Below the pieces are notes generated by a model, which had not been told where the DNA came from, searched no databases, and was given only the letters and a program-made list of their open reading frames with translations. From Janthinobacterium lividum (GTDB taxonomy: Bacteria; Pseudomonadota; Gammaproteobacteria; Burkholderiales; Burkholderiaceae_D), in assembly GCF_034424625.1 (NCBI RefSeq), contig NZ_CP139976.1, positions 3,224,001-3,288,000 on the forward strand: a stretch of 64,000 bases of DNA, given 5' to 3'. The position numbers were made by a program, and so were the translations under genes. Numbering within the stretch: the stretch's first letter is position 1; each line of letters starts with the position of its first letter. Below, in pieces: positions 44,339-53,479 of the stretch.

Positions 44339-45739
44339 ATGGATATGAGCGTATTTGACCTGTTCAAGATCGGCATCGGGCCGTCGAGTTCCCACACGGT
44401 GGGGCCGATGGTGGCGGCGCGGCGGTTCCTGGTCGAATACGGTCCGCTGGACCAGGTGGTGGGCGTCGAGGCGGCCCTGTATGGCTCGCTGGCGCTGACG
44501 GGCGTGGGCCATGCCACGGACAAGGCCGTCATTCTTGGCCTGATGGGCGAAACGCCGCAGGACGTGGCGCCCGATGCCGTCGACACCAAGCTGGCCGCCA
44601 TCGAGGCGGCCGGCGAGATCGCCTTGCTGGGTACGCACGTGGTGCCGTTCACGGCCGCCACGGGCTTGATCTGGCACAAGAGCGAATCCCTGCCCGAACA
44701 TCCGAACGGCATGCGTTTTACCCTGAAACTGGCGGACGGCAGCCGGGTCGACAAGGTGTATTACTCGATCGGCGGCGGTTTTATCCGCGAAGCGGGCGAG
44801 GCGCAAGCCGAAGCGGCCGTGGAGTCGGCCGCCAGCGCACGGGTCGTCTTCCCTTTCGATACCATGGAGCAGTTGCTGGCGCACGGCGTGGAAAGCGGCC
44901 TGTCGATCCCTGAAATGCTGCGCGCGAACGAATGCGTCAAGCGCAGCGACGCGGAACTCAATGAGGGACTGGACCGCATCTGGCACGTCATGCGCGACTG
45001 CATCGCGCACGGCCTGGAAACGACGGGCAACCTGCCGGGCGGCTTGAACGTAAAGCGCCGCGCCGCGAAATTGTGGCGCCTGGCGCAGGAAGCGAAGGCG
45101 TCCGACAACCGCGCCAACGACTTGCCGCACGACGCCGTGCACCTGGTCAGCCTGTACGCGATGGCCGTCAACGAGGAAAACGCGGCCGGCGGGCGCGTAG
45201 TCACTGCCCCGACCAACGGCGCCGCCGGCATCATCCCGGCCGTGCTGCGCTACTATGCGCAGGATTGCCGCCCCAGCGATCCGGTCGGCGGCGTGCGCCG
45301 CTTCATGCTGACGGCAGCCGCCATCGGCATGCTGTGCAAGCGCAATGCCTCGATCTCGGGCGCCGAAGTGGGCTGCCAGGGCGAAGTGGGCGTGGCGTGC
45401 GCCATGGCGGCCGCCGGCCTGGTGGCGGCATTGGGCGGCACCAACGAGCAGATCGAAAACGCGGCCGAAATCGGCATCGAACACCATCTTGGCATGACGT
45501 GCGACCCCATCGGCGGCCTGGTGCAGATCCCCTGCATCGAGCGCAATGGCATGGGCGCCGTGAAAGCCATCACGGCCGCCTCGCTGGCGCTGAAGGGCGA
45601 TGGCACGCATTTCGTCAGCCTCGACGAAGTCATCGAAACCATGCGCCAGACGGGCGCGGACATGCAGGACAAGTACAAGGAAACATCGCTGGGCGGCCTG
45701 GCCGTGCATGTAATCACCGTCAACCACGCCGCTTGCTGA
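44339..45739 (+). CDS. sdaA: L-serine dehydratase
   Basis: 466 residues. The N-terminal ACT-like lyase part starts DMSVFDLFKIGIGPSSSHTVGP, and the C-terminal part holds the cysteines that bind the [4Fe-4S] cluster (MLCKRNASISGAEVGCQG, MTCDPIGGLVQIPCIE). It deaminates serine to pyruvate. It is 46 nt after tdh with an AAAGAG site; as glycine from the threonine route can become serine, the three genes form a coherent catabolic unit. Confidence 0.94.
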   Translation: MDMSVFDLFKIGIGPSSSHTVGPMVAARRFLVEYGPLDQVVGVEAALYGSLALTGVGHATDKAVILGLMGETPQDVAPDAVDTKLAAIEAAGEIALLGTHVVPFTAATGLIWHKSESLPEHPNGMRFTLKLADGSRVDKVYYSIGGGFIREAGEAQAEAAVESAASARVVFPFDTMEQLLAHGVESGLSIPEMLRANECVKRSDAELNEGLDRIWHVMRDCIAHGLETTGNLPGGLNVKRRAAKLWRLAQEAKASDNRANDLPHDAVHLVSLYAMAVNEENAAGGRVVTAPTNGAAGIIPAVLRYYAQDCRPSDPVGGVRRFMLTAAAIGMLCKRNASISGAEVGCQGEVGVACAMAAAGLVAALGGTNEQIENAAEIGIEHHLGMTCDPIGGLVQIPCIERNGMGAVKAITAASLALKGDGTHFVSLDEVIETMRQTGADMQDKYKETSLGGLAVHVITVNHAAC

Positions 45740-45753
45740 TGTGTTGCTGGTAG

Positions 45754-45840
45754 TGTCGGATTACGCGCGGAGCGCTAATCCGACCTACGATACGCCACGG
45801 TCGGCGTAGGTCGGCTTAGCGCAAAGCGCGTAAGCCGACA
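45754..45840. repeat. REP-like inverted repeats, second locus
   Basis: Two head-to-head copies: 45754-45788 (TGTCGGATTACGC...GCTAATCCGACCTAC) and 45806-45840 (GTAGGTCGGCTTAGC...GCGTAAGCCGACA). They share the consensus of the unit at 36003-36094. Confidence 0.85.
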
Positions 45841-45861
45841 TTGCCACGCTAGCCAGCAACT

Positions 45862-46602
45862 TCACTCCTCCTCAAACAACTGCTCCAGCCTCCTGGGGTA
45901 GTTATTCAAGAAATCGCGCGTCACGGCGAAGTGTTCCGTGTCTTCATATGCCACCTCGTGGATGCCGCCGCCCGTAAACATCAGGATTTTCGCGTTCGGG
46001 TAGGCCAGCAGGATGGGCGAATGGGTGGCGATGATCAGTTGCGAGTCGTCCTGCACCAGCTGGTGGATCACCGATAGCGCCGCCATCTGGCGGCTCGGCG
46101 ACAGGGCCGCCTCGGGCTCGTCCAGCAGATACAAGCCCTTGCCCCGCAGCTTGTTGATCAGGGTCGCCATGAATGCTTCGCCGTGCGATTGCGCGTGCAG
46201 CGACTTGCCGCCATAGCTGGCCAGGTATTCGGGCATGTCGTCCATGTAGGTGGCGACGTTGAAAAAGCTTTCGGCGCGCAGGAAATAGCTGTCCTCGGGC
46301 TTCTTGTAGCTCTTGCTCAGGCGCAAGTGCGCGTGCAAGCCCGATTCCTCGTCCGACGGCAGGGCGATGCGCACGTTGCGCGTGCCGCCATCCTTGCCGA
46401 AGCCCAGCGCCACGGCCAGCGCTTCGAGCATGGTCGACTTGCCGCTGCCATTCTCGCCCACGAAAAACGTCACGTCGCGGTGGAAATCCATGTGCACGAA
46501 GTCGCGGATGGCGGGGATGGTGAACGGATAGTGGTCCATGTCGACGACAGCGTCGGGGCGCAGCGCGGCGCTTTGCAAATACGGTTTTTTACTGATCGGC
46601 AT
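45862..46602 (-). CDS. ABC-type AAA ATPase (RecF/OLD-like)
   Basis: 246 residues from the ATG at 46602; the longer frame to 46833 has no similarity to the family. Walker A GENGSGKST (residues 49-57), a signature-like region SHGEAFMATL, Walker B LYLLDEPEAALSP and an ATHSPILLAYP switch. It lacks a membrane part, so it is a stand-alone ABC ATPase of the type predicted to act in repair or as part of a defence or stress system; the role here is not known. It is single-copy and divergent from thrC. Confidence 0.8.
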   Translation of the reverse strand: MPISKKPYLQSAALRPDAVVDMDHYPFTIPAIRDFVHMDFHRDVTFFVGENGSGKSTMLEALAVALGFGKDGGTRNVRIALPSDEESGLHAHLRLSKSYKKPEDSYFLRAESFFNVATYMDDMPEYLASYGGKSLHAQSHGEAFMATLINKLRGKGLYLLDEPEAALSPSRQMAALSVIHQLVQDDSQLIIATHSPILLAYPNAKILMFTGGGIHEVAYEDTEHFAVTRDFLNNYPRRLEQLFEEE

Positions 46603-46786
46603 GGCCGGTTTTCGACTCCATGATTGGCACTTTACAGGGCAGAAAGCACAGTGTGGCGCAAATCGGCGGCGCACGCCAGTACGCACGCCGGCCATGTTTG
46701 CCTGGCTTGATCTCATGCCATTATGGCTGCATTGACAATATCCAGGCTCTCCAATTGTCACATCCTGACCTGGCTGGCGCCACGCG

Positions 46787-46816
46787 ATTCGCCTTGGACG
46801 GCGGCTGGCACTATAA
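46787..46816 (+). promoter_or_regulatory. thrC: Candidate thrC promoter
   Basis: TATAAT at 46811-46816 with TTCGCC at 46787-46792 (18-nt spacer), about 55 nt upstream of the thrC start. The -10 box is perfect and the -35 box weak. Confidence 0.5.
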
Positions 46817-46871
46817 TATCCGCTGCCATTCATGATTAACCGCTCTCAGCTCAACTGGACTCTTCAAATCT

Positions 46872-48368
46872 ATGCATTACGTGTCTACCCGCGCTGATAA
46901 AGCGCCATTGCAGTCGCAACAGTCATCTTTGCAGCAATTTTCCGACATCCTACTGGGCGGCCTCGCCCCCGATGGCGGCCTGTATCTCCCTGAACACTAC
47001 CCGCAAGTCACTGGTGCCGAGCTGAACGCCTGGCGCACATTGTCGTATGCCGACCTGGCCTACGAAATCCTGAAGAAGTTCGCCACCGATATCCCGGCCG
47101 CGGACCTGAAGGCACTGACGGCGAAAACCTATACCAAGGCAGTCTACAAGAACGCCCGCGCCGGCGAAAACGCGGCCGACATCACGCCGCTGCGCGTGCT
47201 CGAAGAAAACGTCGTCAAGGGCGGCCAGACCACCCTGATGCTGCAGGCGCTGTCGAACGGCCCGACCCTGGCCTTCAAGGACATGGCCATGCAGCTGCTG
47301 GGCAACCTGTTCGAATACACCTTGGCCAAGCACGACGCCGAACTCAATATCTTTGGCGCCACGTCGGGCGACACGGGCAGCGCGGCCGAATACGCGATGC
47401 GCGGCAAGAAGGGCATCCGCGTCTTCATGCTGTCGCCGCACAAGAAAATGAGCGCCTTCCAGACGGCGCAGATGTTCAGCCTGCAAGACCCGAATATCTA
47501 CAACATCGCCGTCGAAGGCGTGTTTGACGATTGCCAGGACATGGTCAAGGCCGTCTCGAACGACTTGCCGTTCAAGGCGAAACAGAAGATCGGCACCGTC
47601 AACTCCATCAACTGGGCGCGCGTCGTGGCGCAGGTCGTGTACTACTTCCGCGGCTACCTGGCGGCCACTACCAGCAACGAGCAAAAAGTGTCGTTCACGG
47701 TGCCGTCGGGCAACTTCGGCAATATCTGCGCCGGCCATATCGCCCGCATGATGGGGCTGCCCATCTCGAAACTGGTGGCGGCGACGAATGAAAACGACGT
47801 GCTTGACGAATTCTTCCGCACGGGCGTCTACCGCGTGCGCAAGTCCGCCGAGACCTACCATACGAGCAGCCCGTCGATGGATATCTCGAAAGCGTCGAAC
47901 TTCGAGCGCTTCGTCTACGACTTGGTGGGCCGCGACAGCGACCGCGTGCGCGCCCTGTTCACGAAAGTGGAAACGCATGGCGGCTTCGACTTGTCCGGCA
48001 AGCCTGGCAGCGACGGCGACGAATTCAAGCTGGTGGCCAAGTACGGCTTCAAGTCGGGCAAGTCCACGCACCAGGACCGCCTCGATACCATCCGCGACGT
48101 GGCCGACGACTACGGCATCACCATCGACACGCACACGGCCGACGGCATCAAGGTGGCGCGCGAGCACCTGGAGCCCAACGTGCCGATGATCGTGCTGGAA
48201 ACGGCGCTGGCGGCCAAGTTCAACGAAACCATCCTCGAAGCACTGGGCGTGGACGCGGAACGGCCAAAGGGCTTCGAGAACATCGAAGACTTGCCGCAAA
48301 AGTTCGTCGTGATGGATGCGGACGTGGAAAAGATGAAGGCGTATATCGCCGCCAACACGGGCTTGTGA
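46872..48368 (+). CDS. thrC: Threonine synthase
   Basis: 498 residues, the type II (longer) threonine synthase of proteobacteria. N-terminal MHYVSTRADKAPLQ, GGLAPDGGLYLPEHYPQV, and the PLP-binding Lys in TLAFKDMAMQ (about residue 136), with GATSGDTGSAAEYAM for the phosphate. It converts O-phosphohomoserine to threonine. moeA starts at the last base of its stop (GTGATGA region), so the gene is coupled to molybdopterin genes. The threonine-degradation genes lie only about 1 kb upstream. Confidence 0.95.
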   Translation: MHYVSTRADKAPLQSQQSSLQQFSDILLGGLAPDGGLYLPEHYPQVTGAELNAWRTLSYADLAYEILKKFATDIPAADLKALTAKTYTKAVYKNARAGENAADITPLRVLEENVVKGGQTTLMLQALSNGPTLAFKDMAMQLLGNLFEYTLAKHDAELNIFGATSGDTGSAAEYAMRGKKGIRVFMLSPHKKMSAFQTAQMFSLQDPNIYNIAVEGVFDDCQDMVKAVSNDLPFKAKQKIGTVNSINWARVVAQVVYYFRGYLAATTSNEQKVSFTVPSGNFGNICAGHIARMMGLPISKLVAATNENDVLDEFFRTGVYRVRKSAETYHTSSPSMDISKASNFERFVYDLVGRDSDRVRALFTKVETHGGFDLSGKPGSDGDEFKLVAKYGFKSGKSTHQDRLDTIRDVADDYGITIDTHTADGIKVAREHLEPNVPMIVLETALAAKFNETILEALGVDAERPKGFENIEDLPQKFVVMDADVEKMKAYIAANTGL

Positions 48369-49609
48369 TGAGCGGGCCTGTGATGAACGATCCGACCGCA
48401 CAACGCAAGCCGATGCTGTCCGTGGCCGAGGCGCAAGCCTTCATGCTGGGCGCGGCGCGCCCGGTGGCCGAGGTGGAGCTGGTCGACACCATGCGCGCCA
48501 ACGGCCGCGTGCTGGCGGCCGCGCAAACGTCGACCATGAACGTCCCCGAGCGCGACAACACGCAGATGGATGGCTATGCCGTGCGCGCGCAGGATTGCGC
48601 CAGCGGCGCGGCCAGCTTGCGCGTGTCGCAGCGCATCGCGGCTGGCCACGTGGGCCAGCCCTTGCAGCCGGGGACGGCGGCGCGCATCTTCACGGGCGCC
48701 CTGATCCCGGACGGCGCCGATTGCGTCGTGATGCAGGAGCAGTGCACCTTGCTTGATGGCGTAGTGACGGTCAATCACGTGCCGCAGGCCGGTGAATGGG
48801 TGCGCCGCCAGGGCGAGGATATCCGCGCCGGCGGCGAGATCCTCGGTGCCGGCCGCCGCCTGCGCAGCCAGGAAATGGGCCTGGCCGCCTCGGTGGGCCT
48901 GGCGCAGCTGCCGGTGCTGCGCAAGCTGCGCGTCGCCGTCTTCTTCACGGGCGACGAGCTGGCCATGCCCGGTGAGGCCCTGGCGCCGGGCGCCGTCTAC
49001 AACTCGAACCGTTTTACCTTGCGCGGCCTGCTGGAGAATTTGGGCTGCGAGATCACGGACCTGGGCATCGTGCCCGACAGCCTGGAAGCGACCAAGGCCG
49101 TGCTGCGCCAGGCGGCCCAGGGCAATGATCTGATCATCACCTCGGGCGGCGTGTCCGTAGGCGAGGAAGACCATATCAAGCCGGCCGTGGAAGCGGAAGG
49201 GCGGCTGAACATGTGGCAGATCGCCGTCAAGCCGGGCAAGCCGCTGGCGTTTGGCGAAGTGCAGGATGCCTTCTTTATCGGCTTGCCTGGCAATCCCGTC
49301 TCCAGCTTCGTCACGTTCCTGCTGTTCGTGCGCCCCTTCATCCTGCGCCTGCAAGGCGTGGCGGGGAATCTGGCGCCGCGCAGCTACAAGCTGCCGGCCG
49401 CGTTCGAGCGCCTGAAGGCGGACAAGCGCAACGAGTTCTTGCGCGCCAAGGTCAATGGGGAGGGCGAGCTGGAACTGTTCGCCAACCAGAGTTCGGGCGT
49501 GCTGACGTCCACCGTGTGGGGCGACGGCTTGATCGATTGCCCGCCGGGGCTGTCGATTGCGCGCGGCGACATGCTGCGGTTTATTCCGTTTAACGAATTG
49601 CTGTACTAA
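48368..49609 (+). CDS. moeA: Molybdopterin molybdotransferase
   Basis: 413 residues from the ATG at 48368 (a second ATG at 48383 is possible). MoeA marks: DNTQMDGYAV, GTAARIFTGALIPDGADCVV, TSGGVSVGEEDH, IAVKPGKPLAFG and GLPGNPVSSFVTF. It inserts molybdenum into molybdopterin-AMP. It overlaps thrC by one base and is followed 10 nt later by moaD. Confidence 0.94.
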   Translation: MSGPVMNDPTAQRKPMLSVAEAQAFMLGAARPVAEVELVDTMRANGRVLAAAQTSTMNVPERDNTQMDGYAVRAQDCASGAASLRVSQRIAAGHVGQPLQPGTAARIFTGALIPDGADCVVMQEQCTLLDGVVTVNHVPQAGEWVRRQGEDIRAGGEILGAGRRLRSQEMGLAASVGLAQLPVLRKLRVAVFFTGDELAMPGEALAPGAVYNSNRFTLRGLLENLGCEITDLGIVPDSLEATKAVLRQAAQGNDLIITSGGVSVGEEDHIKPAVEAEGRLNMWQIAVKPGKPLAFGEVQDAFFIGLPGNPVSSFVTFLLFVRPFILRLQGVAGNLAPRSYKLPAAFERLKADKRNEFLRAKVNGEGELELFANQSSGVLTSTVWGDGLIDCPPGLSIARGDMLRFIPFNELLY

Positions 49610-49619
49610 GGAAGTAGCG

Positions 49620-49886
49620 ATGAAGATCAATCTGCGATTTTTTGCCAGCGTGCGCGAGCTGGTGGGAACCGGCCATGAAGTGCTGGAAGTGAGCGCGGAG
49701 GCCGCGTCACGGCTGACGGTGGGCGAGGTGCGCAATCTCCTGATCGCCCGCGGCGGCAACTGGGAATACGCGCTTGCGCAGGGCCGTGCGCTGCGCATGG
49801 CGCATAATCAGGTGATGTGCGATGCCGCTACCGTGATAGGCGACGGCGACGAGGTGGCGTTCTTCCCGCCCGTGACGGGCGGCTGA
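49620..49886 (+). CDS. moaD: Molybdopterin synthase sulfur carrier (small) subunit
   Basis: 88 residues from the ATG at 49620, behind AAGGAAG. Ubiquitin-like beta-grasp protein ending with the diglycine VTGG, the site of thiocarboxylate formation. It donates sulfur to precursor Z with MoaE. moaE, normally the next gene, is absent here; a terminator follows at once. Confidence 0.93.
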   Translation: MKINLRFFASVRELVGTGHEVLEVSAEAASRLTVGEVRNLLIARGGNWEYALAQGRALRMAHNQVMCDAATVIGDGDEVAFFPPVTGG

Positions 49887-49904
49887 TCCCGCTTCCCAAA
49901 TGAG

Positions 49905-49934
49905 ACGGCCACTTCATCGAAGTGGCCGTTTTTT
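49905..49934. terminator. Bidirectional terminator after moaD
   Basis: ACGGCCACTT (49905-49914) and AAGTGGCCGT (49920-49929), followed by TTTTTT; AT-rich tails on both strands. It serves moaD and the convergent small gene. Confidence 0.85.
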
Positions 49935-50167
49935 CATGAAGACTTGGTTTTCGGTTTGTCCCCGCTGCACGTGGCGCAGGCGATGGCTTTCTTGTAGCGC
50001 CAGTATTTCGAACCGATGAAGATGGCCGACGCCACCAGCGACCAGGCCAGCGCGCTGAGGATGTCGGCCTGGCTGGTGGTGCCCTTGCTGTACTCGACCA
50101 CCGTCAGGATGATGAATAAGATCGAACTGGCCAGCAAATAACGGGAAATCCAGAATCCTGCACCCAT
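49934..50167 (-). CDS. Small membrane protein, hypothetical
   Basis: 77 residues, ATG at 50167 behind AGGAGA. Two membrane helices (about residues 9-25 and 38-56), then a basic tail with a CATC motif. No family recognised. Convergent with moaD. Confidence 0.75.
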   Translation of the reverse strand: MGAGFWISRYLLASSILFIILTVVEYSKGTTSQADILSALAWSLVASAIFIGSKYWRYKKAIACATCSGDKPKTKSS

Positions 50168-50322
50168 GTGTTTCTCCTCTTGTCGTCTCGTTGTCTCGTG
50201 AAGTCAAAGTGCCGATCGCTGCAGCATGTTGGCGCAGTATGCATCATTTTTCGGCATTCTTGCCATCCCCGCGCCTTATCTCGACTAAAATGCCGGGGTT
50301 TTCACCGTCTTTCCAGCCTGCC

Positions 50323-51573
50323 ATGACCCATTCCAGCCTTCCTCCCTTTCACATCGCCGTCATCGGCGGCGGCCCTGCCGGCCTGATGGCCGCCCAGGCT
50401 GCCACCGACCAGGGAGCCAGGGTGGAGCTGTTCGACGCCATGCCGTCCGTCGGCCGTAAATTTCTGCTGGCGGGACGCGGCGGCATGAATATCACGCATG
50501 CGGAAGACTACCAGTCCTTCGTCTCGCGTTACGGCAGGCCGGCCCGCTGGATCAAGCCGGCGCTGGACCAGTTCGGCCCGCAAAAGGTGCGCGACTGGGT
50601 GCACGGCCTGGGCGTGGATACTTTCGTCGGCTCCTCGAACCGCGTCTTCCCGACGGACATGAAGGCGGCGCCCTTGCTGCGCGCCTGGCTGCACCGCCTG
50701 CGCGAGGCGGGCGTGCAATTTCACATGCGCCACCGCTGGACGGGCTGGCGCGACGGCCAGCTGGCCTTTGCCACGCCGGACGGCGAACGCCTGCGCGGCT
50801 TCGACGCCGTGATCCTGGCGCTCGGTGGCGGCAGCTGGGCGCGGCTAGGATCGGACGGCGCCTGGGTGCCGCTGCTGCAAGAGCGCGGCGTGGCCGTGAC
50901 GCCCCTGGCGCCGGCCAATTGCGGCTTCGACGTAGACTGGAGCGGGCATTTCAGCAGTCGCCATGCCGGCGAACCGCTGGCGACGGTGGCCATCACGGCG
51001 CGCGATATCGATGGCTTGCTCATCAAGCGCCAGGGCCAGTTCGTCATCACGGCGGGCGGCGTCGAGGGCAGCCTGATCTACGCGCTGTCGGCCGCGCTGC
51101 GCGAGCAGATCGCCGCCGAGGGCAGCACCACCATCTGGCTCGACCTGGCACCCGACCACACGCATGCACGCGTGTTCGAGGAAGTGACGCGCCCGCGCGG
51201 TTCCCGCTCCATGTCCAGCCACCTGAATAGCCGTCTGGGCATCAAGGGCGTGAAATCGGGCTTGCTGCGCGAATGCCTGAGCGCGGCCGACTTCGCCGAT
51301 GAAGCCAGGCTGGCGGACGCCATCAAGCTGCTGCCCGTCCGACTTGTGCGTCCGCGCCCCATCGATGAAGCCATCAGCAGCGCCGGCGGCGTGGAATTCG
51401 ACGGTGTCAAAGGCAGCATGCTGCGCGCCATGCCGGGCGTGTTTCTGGCGGGGGAAATGCTGGACTGGGAAGCGCCGACGGGCGGCTACCTGCTGACGGC
51501 CTGCCTGGCGCAAGGCAAGGCGGCCGGCGAGCAGGCGGTCAGTTGGCTGGAAGAGAACGTTAGTGCCAGGTAA
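50323..51573 (+). CDS. FAD-dependent flavoprotein, BaiN/HI0933-like
   Basis: 416 residues from the ATG at 50323 (MTHSSLPPFHIAVIGGGPAG); in-frame codons to 50191 are upstream of the family start. Dinucleotide-binding GGGPAGLMAAQ, then GRKFLLAGRGGMNITH, and a C-terminal GEMLDWEAPTGGYLLTACLAQGKAAG FAD signature (in part). HI0933-type flavoproteins have no proven substrate, though BaiN reduces bile-acid intermediates. It ends convergently, with its stop overlapping that of the DUF2807 gene. Confidence 0.88.
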   Translation: MTHSSLPPFHIAVIGGGPAGLMAAQAATDQGARVELFDAMPSVGRKFLLAGRGGMNITHAEDYQSFVSRYGRPARWIKPALDQFGPQKVRDWVHGLGVDTFVGSSNRVFPTDMKAAPLLRAWLHRLREAGVQFHMRHRWTGWRDGQLAFATPDGERLRGFDAVILALGGGSWARLGSDGAWVPLLQERGVAVTPLAPANCGFDVDWSGHFSSRHAGEPLATVAITARDIDGLLIKRQGQFVITAGGVEGSLIYALSAALREQIAAEGSTTIWLDLAPDHTHARVFEEVTRPRGSRSMSSHLNSRLGIKGVKSGLLRECLSAADFADEARLADAIKLLPVRLVRPRPIDEAISSAGGVEFDGVKGSMLRAMPGVFLAGEMLDWEAPTGGYLLTACLAQGKAAGEQAVSWLEENVSAR

Positions 51574-52366
51574 TTTCGCCCGAGCCGCTTTTCTGGGTTT
51601 CGCGCTGGCGCGGGTTGCCGTGGACGTGGATGTCGCCGCTGCCGCGCAGGGTCAGGTTGCTGGCGTCGCGCACGAAGACGGTGCTCGTGCCGGAGCCTTG
51701 CAGGCTGACGCTGGCCTTGTCGGCGGCCAGGTGCTCGGCATCGATATCGCCTGAACCGCTCAGGTCGGCACGCAGGAACTTGGTATTGCCGCTGGCGGCG
51801 ATGCGCCCGGAGCCCACCATTTCCAGCACCACGCTGTCGCTGTTGCCGCCATTGATGTCGAGGTCGCCGCTACCGTTGACGGTGGCGGCAACCTGCTTGT
51901 AGCGTCCCGTGAAACTGACATCGCCCGAACCCGTCAATTCCAGGATGAAACTGTCGCCGGAAAATCCCGTGATCTTGCTGTCGCCATTGCCGTGCACTTC
52001 CACGCGGACGAGGGCGGGCAGCACCAGTTCCACCTGCAGGGGCTGGCGGTGGTGGAACAGCATGCCTTTCGGGCCGATATGCAGGGTCGTGCCATCTTGC
52101 GTGGTGTCGACGTTCGACAGCAGACGCTGCTCGCCGCTGACCTTCAGCGAGGGTGTGGCGCCGCGGCGCAGCACCAGGTCGATGGGGCCGGCCAGGTCGA
52201 TGCTGTTGATATTGGGGGAAACCGGGCGCGTTTCGCTGCGCACGGCACGGCCGGCGGCGCTGCTGGGATTGCTGATTCCCTTGGCGCGCAGCGCGGCATA
52301 TGACATGGCGATCAGGACCAGTGCCAGCAAGAGCATGGACAGGCCAACTTTGAGCAAGCGTTTCAT
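51560..52366 (-). CDS. DUF2807 (GIN head) domain protein
   Basis: 268 residues from the ATG at 52366. The N-terminal hydrophobic segment (LLKVGLSMLLLALVLIAMSYAAL) is a signal or anchor, followed by a beta-solenoid of GSGDxxxxG units (TGSGDVSF, NGSGDLDI, VGSGRIAA, SGSGDIDA, QGSGTSTV, RGSGDIHV), the putative autotransporter-adhesin head family. It is probably periplasmic. It lies 10 nt downstream of the DUF1700 gene, probably co-transcribed. Confidence 0.85.
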   Translation of the reverse strand: MKRLLKVGLSMLLLALVLIAMSYAALRAKGISNPSSAAGRAVRSETRPVSPNINSIDLAGPIDLVLRRGATPSLKVSGEQRLLSNVDTTQDGTTLHIGPKGMLFHHRQPLQVELVLPALVRVEVHGNGDSKITGFSGDSFILELTGSGDVSFTGRYKQVAATVNGSGDLDINGGNSDSVVLEMVGSGRIAASGNTKFLRADLSGSGDIDAEHLAADKASVSLQGSGTSTVFVRDASNLTLRGSGDIHVHGNPRQRETQKSGSGEITWH

Positions 52367-52376
52367 GGCAGCCTTT

Positions 52377-53174
52377 CTAGTGACCTTTGAGCAGGGAAAC
52401 ATTCATGGCAACGTAGCGCTTGATGCCGATCAAGGTATAGCGCGTTACGACCAGACTGAGCAGGAAGATGGCGATGCCGCCGAGCAGCATACCCACGCCA
52501 AAGACGGTTTGCGTGGTGCGCGCATCGCGGTCCATGTCGGTGGAGATGCGGATGCCCCCGCCGGCCAGCGCTTCGGCCCGCTCCATCATGCGCGAGGAAG
52601 CACCGGGCGCCCCCGGCTCGGACTCGGCCGGGTCATGCTGCAAGCGGCCGGGCAGGTGATCGACTTCGATGCCCGTGTCGCCGATGGTGATGCGCGTTTC
52701 GCGCCGTTCGCCATTTTCGCCGCCGTCATCGTCGTGGATGAAGACGTGGCGCAGAGGACCGTCGAGCACCAGTTCGTTGGCGCCGGACAAACCGCTGGCC
52801 GTGATGGCGATGCCGGCCAGGTAAAAGCTCAGGCCGACGGCGTACAGGGTGGCCAGCAGGGCCGCGTACACGGCGGCAGGCACGACCATGAACAGGTTGA
52901 AGATGGCCAGGCCCACCAGCGAGACGAGCAGGCGCAGCAGGTTGACGGGGGTTTTCTTTTGCTCGAAAGCCTGGCGGTGCGTGCTGTTGCGCAAGGTAAG
53001 GGCGATTTTTTTCGGGTCGCCCAGGTCGTCTGCGATCTCGTGCTCGCTGCGGCCGGCCGCAGCGCCTTCGATGAAGGTCTGTTCGTAATAGTCGAGCGTC
53101 TTGGCGACCAGGTCCGGTGGCAAGCCTGCCAGCGCGCGCCGCAGTGCGTCGAGATAATCTTGTTTGTTCATCAT
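52377..53174 (-). CDS. DUF1700 (HAAS) membrane protein
   Basis: 265 residues, ATG at 53174. The N-terminal HAAS domain (KQDYLDALRRALAGLPPDLVAKTLDYYEQTF in part) is followed by three membrane helices. This family usually works with a PadR-type regulator, here not found. The C-terminal part contains an acidic and Ser-rich loop. The DUF2807 gene follows. Confidence 0.85.
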   Translation of the reverse strand: MMNKQDYLDALRRALAGLPPDLVAKTLDYYEQTFIEGAAAGRSEHEIADDLGDPKKIALTLRNSTHRQAFEQKKTPVNLLRLLVSLVGLAIFNLFMVVPAAVYAALLATLYAVGLSFYLAGIAITASGLSGANELVLDGPLRHVFIHDDDGGENGERRETRITIGDTGIEVDHLPGRLQHDPAESEPGAPGASSRMMERAEALAGGGIRISTDMDRDARTTQTVFGVGMLLGGIAIFLLSLVVTRYTLIGIKRYVAMNVSLLKGH

Positions 53175-53193
53175 ATTCTTCCTGTCCGCCGCT

Positions 53194-53349
53194 TCAGCCC
53201 ATGGCCGGCAGCAGCATGCTTGCCTGGCTCAGCAGCAATGGTGCCTGTGGCGCCTGCTGTGCGTGAATGACGATGAATGTGGCCAGCACCACACCAGCCA
53301 GCAGCGCCAGGGCTTTCAAGCTGTTTTTCAAGTGCAAGGTGGTGTGCAT
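53194..53349 (-). CDS. 51-residue membrane peptide
   Basis: ATG at 53349 behind GGGGAA; MHTTLHLKNSLKALALLAGV and on through one membrane helix, ending LSQASMLLPAMG. It is located 19 nt upstream of the DUF1700 start, where a PadR gene would be expected. The function is unknown; the good ribosome-binding site and clean position argue for it being real. Confidence 0.6.
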   Translation of the reverse strand: MHTTLHLKNSLKALALLAGVVLATFIVIHAQQAPQAPLLLSQASMLLPAMG

Positions 53350-53479
53350 GGTATTCCCCGTGGCATGGCCGTTGTCGATGATCAGACTGTACCCAAGTGC
53401 ACGCGAGCGCACCAGCGCGGTGCGACAGAATGCAATTTCGCGGGGGCGAGCGACACCAGGGGAGGATGCACCGTCAAGT

